Shown: one piece after another, positions 58,797-64,000 of the stretch
Layout of the letters: each line of letters opens with the position of its first letter
Numbering within the stretch: the first letter of the stretch is position 1
Source: Enterococcus raffinosus
GTDB lineage: Bacteria > Bacillota > Bacilli > Lactobacillales > Enterococcaceae
Length of the DNA: 64,000 nucleotides
Reading direction: 5' to 3'
Assembly (NCBI RefSeq): GCF_001886185.1
Contig: NZ_JXLA01000005.1
Coordinates: 87,366-151,365 of the forward strand
The notes under the pieces: generated by a model
Told to the model about the DNA's origin: nothing
Database searches by the model: none
What the model saw: the letters and a program-made list of their open reading frames with translations, nothing else
Made by a program: the position numbers and the translations under genes

Positions 58797-58825
58797 AGTA
58801 TAGCGAAATACTTATTCATCTGCAA
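58797..58825 (-). promoter_or_regulatory. Promoter of the tRNA-Asp-Ser-Ser cluster
   Basis: Minus strand: TTGCAG (58825-58820), 17 bases, TATACT (58802-58797), about 18 bases before the tRNA-Asp 5' end. Confidence 0.65.
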
Positions 58826-59243
58826 CTGACTAAAGCTGAAATAAATAACGAAAGAAGTATATGTTTTTATTGAAATGAACAGTAAAAACAAAAGAAATAT
58901 AAGGATTAAACAACGTTTTAGAAAAGATATTAATAGAAACCTTGCAAACTACTCAAGAAGCTTTGCTTTATTGGCGTGATATTTATTAATTATTATTTAT
59001 CCATTTTTTTACTAACGAACATTTTTTGCAGTTAAAAATACTTTTTGTTAGTACTTATTCTAAAAAAATTATTCATTTTATTGATGTATTATGCTATTTT
59101 ATTAATAGGTAATAAAGTTTTTTTGAATATTTTTCTGCTCTTTAATCAAGTAACTGAAAAGAGTACTAATTAGGAGTGTATTAGCTTAGAAGGATATGTA
59201 GGGGTTGGTGTTTAGGCTAATAAAAATAATAGGAGGGTTTATT
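58826..59243. other. AT-rich intergenic region
   Basis: About 420 bases, very AT-rich. ACTAAC (59011) and GTTAGT (59047) form short inverted arms. I see no gene or RNA here. Confidence 0.45.
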
Positions 59244-59795
59244 ATGAAAAAGATTGTAAAAATGTTGGTTATAGGGGTAGTGCTTACGAGTTTAGCAGCG
59301 TGTTCTGCTAACGAGAGTGGTACAAACGCAAATAACGCTGCCAACAAAGAATCATCCACAGAACAAAAGTCAGAATCATCATCTACTGTCGCTTCATCTG
59401 AAATAACTTTCGCAGAGGAGTCTGCCAGTCCTGAAGGGGAGAATTCGAACTCTAGTATATTCGATTTTATGATTAAGGCGGCACAATCTCAACTTCCTAG
59501 TATGAAGGAACAGTTCAACGGCGTATATTCGAATATAGAAATTCTCGCCGGAGAAAACCATACGATTGTTTATCAATTTACCTTCACAGAAGATAATGGA
59601 TTAGCCATGGACGCGGCAGCATTAAAACCAGTGATGGTAGAACAAATGAAGCCCATCATGGATTCTGTAAACGGAATGATTCCTGATGCCAAAATCCAAG
59701 TTATCTATCTAAGACCTGATCTAACAGAATTAGGGAATATTATGATTACCCAAGAAGATACAAATGCAATTTCTAGTGAGGAAGATCCCATATAA
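59244..59795 (+). CDS. Putative lipoprotein of unknown function, 1
   Basis: 183 residues. Lipoprotein signal with lipobox LAAC (Cys20 or so), a Ser/Thr/Glu-rich spacer to about residue 70, then a small conserved-looking domain (FDFMIKAAQSQLPSMKEQF; HTIVYQFTFTEDNG) that resembles DUF4854-like lipoprotein domains of Firmicutes, which is a weak guess. ATG 59244 follows AGGAGGG; upstream in-frame starts lack a ribosome site. Followed after about 27 bases by a second lipoprotein gene. Confidence 0.75.
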   Translation: MKKIVKMLVIGVVLTSLAACSANESGTNANNAANKESSTEQKSESSSTVASSEITFAEESASPEGENSNSSIFDFMIKAAQSQLPSMKEQFNGVYSNIEILAGENHTIVYQFTFTEDNGLAMDAAALKPVMVEQMKPIMDSVNGMIPDAKIQVIYLRPDLTELGNIMITQEDTNAISSEEDPI

Positions 59796-59822
59796 AAAAT
59801 CGAAGGCTTGGAGAGTATACGA

Positions 59823-60410
59823 ATGAAAAAATTATTTATTTTAACATTGCTGCTAGGCGTACTAGCAGCTTGCGGCTCTGGTGGAACAAATGAAACGGAT
59901 AGTTCAGAAAAACAGACAAAGGTATCTTCTTCAGTAGAAACTTCCTCTTCGAAAAAGAAGAGCGAATTAAAAGAAGTTGATTTTCAGCTTGAAGGAACAA
60001 AATATAAAGTAAAAATACTAGATAACTGGGAAGTTCTTCAAGACGAAGAGTTTGCTTTTAGTGCAAGTGATGAAGAGACTACAGATGGCTTGATGATCTA
60101 TGGATTAAAGAAGACCGATGTCGATGGCTTTGATACATTTAAAAATAAGATACGAGAACAAATTACTTCAACAGAAGAATTTCAAATAAATGAAGAGACT
60201 GTCAAAGAAGAACCGTATCAAACGACTCATTATAAAGGTGTGCTATACGACTTAACTGGAAACTCTGAAGGGATGAATGGAAAGGTTCGTTTCTATATAT
60301 TAGAGACCGAGACAGATTATGTAGTTATTAACATGATTGGTCTTCCTTCATTCTTTGAGAGGAACAGCGAAGTTGTTGATGAGATGCTGAATTCTTTTGT
60401 TGTTGTGTAA
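59823..60410 (+). CDS. Putative lipoprotein of unknown function, 2
   Basis: 195 residues; lipobox LAAC, Ser/Thr/Lys spacer (about 20-48), then a beta-rich domain starting EVDFQLEGTKYKVKI. ATG 59823 follows TTGGAGAG. Probably co-transcribed with the lipoprotein gene before it. No family recognised beyond the signal. Two hairpins follow. Confidence 0.75.
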   Translation: MKKLFILTLLLGVLAACGSGGTNETDSSEKQTKVSSSVETSSSKKKSELKEVDFQLEGTKYKVKILDNWEVLQDEEFAFSASDEETTDGLMIYGLKKTDVDGFDTFKNKIREQITSTEEFQINEETVKEEPYQTTHYKGVLYDLTGNSEGMNGKVRFYILETETDYVVINMIGLPSFFERNSEVVDEMLNSFVVV

Positions 60411-60417
60411 AAATATA

Positions 60418-60455
60418 TGAAGCTTGAACAGTGAATGTTTGAGCTTCATTTTTCT
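60418..60455 (+). terminator. Terminator after lipoprotein 2
   Basis: TGAAGCT ... AGCTTCA stem with an inner TGAAC/GTTTG pairing and TTTTT. Confidence 0.75.
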
Positions 60456-60526
60456 GATTATGGAGAGAGAAAAAATAGGATTGAGGATTTAAAAACTACA
60501 ATAAGGCAGTGAAATCTGTTTTGAAA

Positions 60527-60558
60527 CGGTATTAGTGGTGGTAGCCGCTAATACCGCT
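60527..60558. terminator. Hairpin terminator, probably for the minus-strand gene at 60600
   Basis: CGGTATTAGTGG / CCGCTAATACCG stem around six bases. Confidence 0.65.
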
Positions 60559-60599
60559 TCTTTATAATGTTCCAGTAAACAAGCTCAAATTTAATTAAA

Positions 60600-61046
60600 T
60601 CAATGAAACTTCTTAATAGCTTCCAGAACATCCACTTTGATATTGCTCACATGAATATATTTCTTTCCTTCTTCAGTAAGACTTTCGATAGCGAATTTTA
60701 CGGTAGCTCCAGCTAAACAGGATTTCGAGCAGCAGTGAATGGCTTTTTTGTGTTTCCAATCCTCGTAAACAAAATAAGTTCCGATAAGGTTTATAGCATG
60801 GGGACGGTATGAATAAGTGTAATCACCAAGATCCTCTAAAAATACATGCTTGCAGTTTGGACAAAGGTACCATCGTCGGCCTGGATAATGACTAGGGACG
60901 ATTCGTTTTTCCTTAATGCGAAGAAGCCGAACAGGATAACGACTGGCTGTAGGATAATGCTCATTCAGAAATACTAGATAATCAAGAATTTTTTGTTCAC
61001 GAAAGGTGTAAACTTCTGGCTCTCTGGATAATTGCCTTTGATTCAT
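60600..61046 (-). CDS. Hypothetical zinc-ribbon-like protein
   Basis: 148 residues. Cysteine pairs CPNCKH (about 74) and CCSKSC (about 115) suggest a zinc site. Basic N-terminal part; no signal peptide or membrane helix. ATG 61046 follows GGAGGGATTCT. Function unknown; a competence-like or DNA-associated role cannot be claimed. Monocistronic. Confidence 0.65.
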   Translation of the reverse strand: MNQRQLSREPEVYTFREQKILDYLVFLNEHYPTASRYPVRLLRIKEKRIVPSHYPGRRWYLCPNCKHVFLEDLGDYTYSYRPHAINLIGTYFVYEDWKHKKAIHCCSKSCLAGATVKFAIESLTEEGKKYIHVSNIKVDVLEAIKKFH

Positions 61047-61425
61047 AGAATCCCTCCTTTTGCCTTCAATTATACGGATTAGTAGCTTGATAGAATCTAT
61101 TATCAACAAGTTTTATAAATAAGGTGTTTTTTGTCACACTTCCACCTTTATGCAAAAAATTTTTCTTTGCGAAGTTTCAATTAAATTGTTCATCACATTT
61201 AATAAAAAAGAGCACCGTTAAATAAAATGGATATAGAAAATAAGCTTGCGAATAGATAGAAGTTAAATTAACGAACAATTATTTATGATTTTTGTTGTAT
61301 ACATAAGTTTTTTCGCAGGTTGATCACCGCCTGTGATGTATTGCTCAATGCTGGTAAAATAGGTATTCTTTTTATAAGGAGTATTGAAAGAGTAAACGAA
61401 ACTCAAGATAGGGAAGGTGATGGGA
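61047..61425. other. Intergenic region
   Basis: About 380 bases between divergent genes. No RNA gene or operator that I can support; a short inverted repeat TTGATA / TATCAA lies near 61088-61104. Confidence 0.4.
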
Positions 61426-62373
61426 ATGACAGAATTCAAAAAGGAACAAGAATTGTCGAATGAGCAAATCGACTACCAAAAAAGCTACTGTAAGAAGCTA
61501 GCTACTCGTTATGATGACTATACAGAAGAAGCGTTAAAGTTTGTTTTTAGTGCGTATTATCAACCAGAGGTATGGGAAGACGCGAGTCAGGTTTATAAAA
61601 AGGCGATTACTGATTTTCTTCCTTTGGATAAAAGTGAGATTCCTGTTCTTTTCGTAGGTGCAAACGCACAAAATAGAATTACTCGAAAAGCTAACGCAAC
61701 GGGCTTTCTTCTGACGGATCACATGATCTATGTAAAAGAAGCGAGTATTTTTAATGACACATTGCCGCTAAGCTATCCTTATCCGGCAGCAAAAATTGAG
61801 GCAATCGAGGTATTGGAAAAATCGATGAAGGCCTTTGATTGGGAATACCTTGAAACCATTCTTCCTCCGCAAATCAAAAAAGAACTGACCCAATTAATGA
61901 GAGAAGCGATTACCGATATTCTTTCTGTGAAGGAAACGCTGGAGATTGCTCACATCGAACGACTCAAAGCCGGAGATGTGGAAGGAAGATTTGCTGAATT
62001 AGGGCTTAAGAATAATTCCCTGATAAAAATGGGAAGTGATAAGTCCCATCAGAAGCATTTCCGAAAAGTCATTAAGAAATTTGGCATCCCACAGGCCGAG
62101 ACGATCCAATTTGCCATTACGGATTCCACATTCGTTGGTCCCTACGGACTGGTTGTCACAGAGCAAGCCATCTATTCGAAAGACACGCTTGAAAAGCCTG
62201 AACGTACGAAGCGAAACGACCTAGAAAAGCGTTATCCGTTTAAAATCGTTGAAGACAGTATTCTATTAGGAACGAATATCGCTCATATTTTGCCTAGCAG
62301 CTTAAAAGAAAGCGAGAAAGAATCGGTTAAGACGGTGCTGCAGGAGTATCTCAATGAGGAGATTCATTTGTAA
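61426..62373 (+). CDS. Uncharacterised protein with two PH-like segments
   Basis: 315 residues, no signal or membrane helix. Two segments have the beta pattern of bacterial PH-like (YokE) domains: about 65-110 (PVLFVGANAQ, GFLLTDHMIYVKE) and 220-275 (TIQFAITDSTFVGPYGLVVTEQAIYSKD), separated by helical parts. ATG 61426 lies 8 bases after GGGAAGG. It sits 12 bases before a lipoprotein gene and may be in the same operon. Function unknown. Confidence 0.7.
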   Translation: MTEFKKEQELSNEQIDYQKSYCKKLATRYDDYTEEALKFVFSAYYQPEVWEDASQVYKKAITDFLPLDKSEIPVLFVGANAQNRITRKANATGFLLTDHMIYVKEASIFNDTLPLSYPYPAAKIEAIEVLEKSMKAFDWEYLETILPPQIKKELTQLMREAITDILSVKETLEIAHIERLKAGDVEGRFAELGLKNNSLIKMGSDKSHQKHFRKVIKKFGIPQAETIQFAITDSTFVGPYGLVVTEQAIYSKDTLEKPERTKRNDLEKRYPFKIVEDSILLGTNIAHILPSSLKESEKESVKTVLQEYLNEEIHL

Positions 62374-62385
62374 AAAGGAGAAAAG

Positions 62386-62943
62386 ATGAAAACAATTAAG
62401 CTTCTGCTAGTAGTTTTCGCAGGATTAGTTGTTCTTAGCGGATGCAAAGAAAGCATTGATACGAGTGCCTCTACTTCAAGGACAGTCGAATTATCAACAA
62501 ACAGCTCAGAGTTTTCACAAGAAAAGATTACTCAATTCGAAGTTGGAGAAAAACTATTTCGGATGACTATTTCCGATTTTAATGTAATACCGGATGGAGA
62601 GATAAGCGATGAGAATGGGAACACTTGGCTAATCTTGCAAAGTGATAAATATCGTTCGTTGTTGATTCAATTATCACTACATAACAAAGCTGCCGTTGAA
62701 CGACCGAACGCCTACTCTCTAGAGGAGCTAGATATAGAAAGAACGGATACAACAATGGTAAATTATCATCAATTCAATCGGGAAGAGTTATCAGAAGCAG
62801 TAAATGCTACAGGTAAAATCTATGAATTTGAAACAGAAGAAATCAATGGTCAGTTGGTATTTCTGTCTAAGCAAGAGCTAACGGCAAAAGAAAAGGAGTA
62901 CTTCGATGAGATGATTAAAAGCATAGAAATCGTCGATCGTTAA
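62386..62943 (+). CDS. Putative lipoprotein of unknown function, 3
   Basis: 185 residues; lipobox LSGC (Cys20), Ser/Thr-rich spacer, then a beta-rich domain (KLFRMTISDFNVIPDGEISD, WLILQSDKYRSLLIQLSLHN). AAAAGGAGAAAAG precedes the ATG. It follows the previous gene by 12 bases. Confidence 0.78.
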   Translation: MKTIKLLLVVFAGLVVLSGCKESIDTSASTSRTVELSTNSSEFSQEKITQFEVGEKLFRMTISDFNVIPDGEISDENGNTWLILQSDKYRSLLIQLSLHNKAAVERPNAYSLEELDIERTDTTMVNYHQFNREELSEAVNATGKIYEFETEEINGQLVFLSKQELTAKEKEYFDEMIKSIEIVDR

Positions 62944-62944
62944 A

Positions 62945-62977
62945 GATCGCTTAATAAGCGATCGAGAAGTTTTTTCC
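62945..62977 (+). terminator. Probable terminator after lipoprotein 3
   Basis: GATCGCTT / AAGCGATC hairpin, then GAGAAGTTTTTT; the T-run is six bases away, so termination is plausible but not ideal. Confidence 0.5.
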
Positions 62978-63030
62978 AATAGCTCTTTCTTGCATTATAG
63001 GAATGATTGTTTGACCAGTTCTTTTTAGGA

Positions 63031-63060
63031 AGCATCTGCGATCATGTGATCGCAGATGCT
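63031..63060. terminator. Bidirectional hairpin after the Fst-family toxin gene
   Basis: AGCATCTGCGATC and GATCGCAGATGCT pair perfectly with loop ATGT. It is 3' of the toxin on the minus strand. T-runs flank it weakly (CTTTTTAGGA upstream on plus). Confidence 0.7.
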
Positions 63061-63074
63061 AGTATATACAGTCG

Positions 63075-63167
63075 TCACGGATCACGCCCGCTCAACCAGT
63101 GGTTGACCAGGGCAATGATCAGCCCCACAAAGAGCGGAGCGAGGACATATCGAATCAGCTCGCTCAA
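63075..63167 (-). CDS. fst: Fst-family type I toxin peptide
   Basis: 30 residues: a short charged start, a hydrophobic helix and a basic end. The pattern YVLAPLFVGLIIALVNHWL matches Fst-family toxins such as Fst of plasmid pAD1 (APIFVGLV core). They insert in the membrane and are held in check by a small antisense RNA. The start is TTG at 63167, with GGAGG at 63181-63177 upstream. That GGAGG pairs with CCTCC at 63196-63192, so a leader hairpin hides the ribosome site, as in pAD1. The frame is too short for usual gene finding. Confidence 0.85.
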   Translation of the reverse strand: MSELIRYVLAPLFVGLIIALVNHWLSGRDP

Positions 63168-63176
63168 GGTGCATCA

Positions 63177-63200
63177 CCTCCTCTCCGATGTGGAGGCTGA
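63177..63200 (-). promoter_or_regulatory. Leader hairpin hiding the toxin ribosome site
   Basis: TCA(G)CCTCC, loop ACATCGGAGA, then GGAGGTGA: eight pairs with one bulged G; sequesters the Shine-Dalgarno sequence. Confidence 0.75.
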
Positions 63201-63250
63201 CGACTTGAGCAAGATAGACCTACGCATTATTTATTTGAGAAGGGCAGAAT

Positions 63251-63871
63251 TTAGCTGCTGGGATCACCATTTCGAGAACGGATGTCTGGGTCGTCCTTGT
63301 TCCGATTGATTTTTCGACGTAGCTGAGCGAGAAAGCCTTTTTGCCGACTCTCCTGTTCGGGAACATCTGACTGCGCAGCCGACAGGTTGGAAGAATCCTC
63401 AGCAGAAGAATTTTCTAATGATGTAATTGTTTTCTCTCCGATTTGTGGTGCATTTATTATTAATGAAGGGGAGTAGTTTCTCGTTTCTGCTGGTTCTTCC
63501 AAACTTTTAGCAATCGCAGTTCTCGATGTATTGAACAAATAGTCGTGGCTGTTTCCTGATTTAACAGCGGGCATTTCCGGTTCTTTCTCTATTTTTGGAG
63601 AAGGAACCGTTTTTTCTTTTTCGCAAGGGATGGCTTCTTCGGGTTCTTTTTCTTTATCGAAAATCTCGATTTCTTTGGTAGTAATGATTTTCGCCGTCAC
63701 CACGGAATCAAATAGTTTTACGCCATTTTCTTCAAAAATATCCAACGTCGTTAAGAGTTCGCAAGCTTCTTTGATGACGGGGATCGGCAGATCATTCTTT
63801 AGATTGTTATATTTCCAGTCATGTGTTTTTCCTAAACCGTTGGTAAAGGTCGCCACTAAATCCTGTCTCAT
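63251..63871 (-). CDS. DUF2922-like protein with a long hydrophilic tail
   Basis: 206 residues. The first 70 (ATFTNGLGKTHDWKYNNLKNDL ... IFEENGVKLFDSVVTAKIITTKEIE, shown in part) fit DUF2922, a small domain of unknown function in Firmicutes normally making a whole protein of about 70 residues. After it comes an unusual low-complexity tail (about 75-206) rich in Glu, Lys, Ser and Pro. AAGAAGG precedes ATG 63871. Its end lies close to the toxin leader. Confidence 0.7.
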   Translation of the reverse strand: MRQDLVATFTNGLGKTHDWKYNNLKNDLPIPVIKEACELLTTLDIFEENGVKLFDSVVTAKIITTKEIEIFDKEKEPEEAIPCEKEKTVPSPKIEKEPEMPAVKSGNSHDYLFNTSRTAIAKSLEEPAETRNYSPSLIINAPQIGEKTITSLENSSAEDSSNLSAAQSDVPEQESRQKGFLAQLRRKINRNKDDPDIRSRNGDPSS

Positions 63872-63916
63872 AGCCTTCTTTTCCTTTCTCAAATTTTCAG
63901 CGTAGATCATCTTCTA

Positions 63917-64000
63917 TCAAGGTTCTGTAGTTTCTTTTGGACGTACTTTAGAAATCAAGGAACGAACAAATGACACGGCTTTTTCACCGAAGTTACGGAC
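63917..64000 (-). CDS. Partial gene running out of the window
   Basis: Minus-strand frame open from the window edge to TGA at 63917-63919, 27 codons, ending VSFVRSLISKVRPKETTEP. Spacing of about 45 bases to the DUF2922-like gene suggests the same operon. Too little to identify; related DUF2922 genes often follow a DUF1659 gene, but I cannot see that here. Confidence 0.5.
   Translation of the reverse strand, partial: VRNFGEKAVSFVRSLISKVRPKETTEP

Noticed and set aside
63007..63309. Plus-strand open frame of 100 codons
   Set aside because: Covers the toxin, its hairpins and the end of the DUF2922-like gene on the other strand; no ribosome site.

Overview
The window is chromosomal DNA of a low-GC Gram-positive bacterium of the order Lactobacillales, most likely an Enterococcus. 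The block rpsU-yqeY-phoH-pgpH-ybeY-dgkA-era-recO leading to glyQS, the T-box leaders, a class III fructose-1,6-bisphosphatase, a CcpN-like regulator next to a PPDK regulatory protein, and an Fst-type toxin all fit. Unlike the best-known enterococci, it carries complete histidine, homoserine/threonine and proline routes and a first methionine branch, so the strain looks unusually self-sufficient for amino acids. The species cannot be named from this sequence.

Layout. 1-15 kb: end of nfo, proBA (minus strand), a YneF-type protein, trxB, a phosphohexomutase, a CzrA-like metal sensor, hom-thrC-thrB, a methionine-type T-box with the acetyl-homoserine genes metY and metA, a PPDK regulatory protein, a Fur/Zur regulator, rpsU and yqeY. 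15-21 kb: the phoH to recO housekeeping operon. 21-30 kb: two small related membrane proteins, then a histidine operon of nine genes in which hisZ and hisG are fused into one reading frame. 30-38 kb: glycine T-box and glyQS, an AEC-family permease, class III FBPase, a second PPDK regulatory protein and a CcpN-like regulator.

38-52 kb: a lone tRNA-Glu(CUC); a small membrane protein behind two identical palindromic operators; a YknWXYZ-like efflux operon; a HicAB toxin-antitoxin pair; yidC, acyP, a SpoU methyltransferase, an HD protein, a YczE-type membrane protein, efp and an AT-rich OatA-like acyltransferase. 52-58.5 kb: a GntR-controlled phosphotransferase operon with IIA, IIC, a family 1 phospho-beta-glucosidase, IIB, a Gfo/Idh oxidoreductase and an uncharacterised protein of about 284 residues; an operator palindrome sits on the -10 of its promoter. 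58.5-64 kb: three tRNAs (Ser, Ser, Asp), three lipoproteins, two uncharacterised soluble proteins, an unlisted 30-residue Fst-family toxin gene, and a DUF2922-like protein with a long tail.

The most interesting points are: a family of structured intergenic repeats with covarying stems present at five loci, sometimes tandem or nested and once supplying the stop codon of fbp; the HisZ-HisG fusion; the phosphotransferase operon that adds a dehydrogenase and an unknown protein to the usual phospho-glucosidase; the Fst toxin with its ribosome site hidden in a hairpin; and the paired palindromes in front of an orphan membrane protein.
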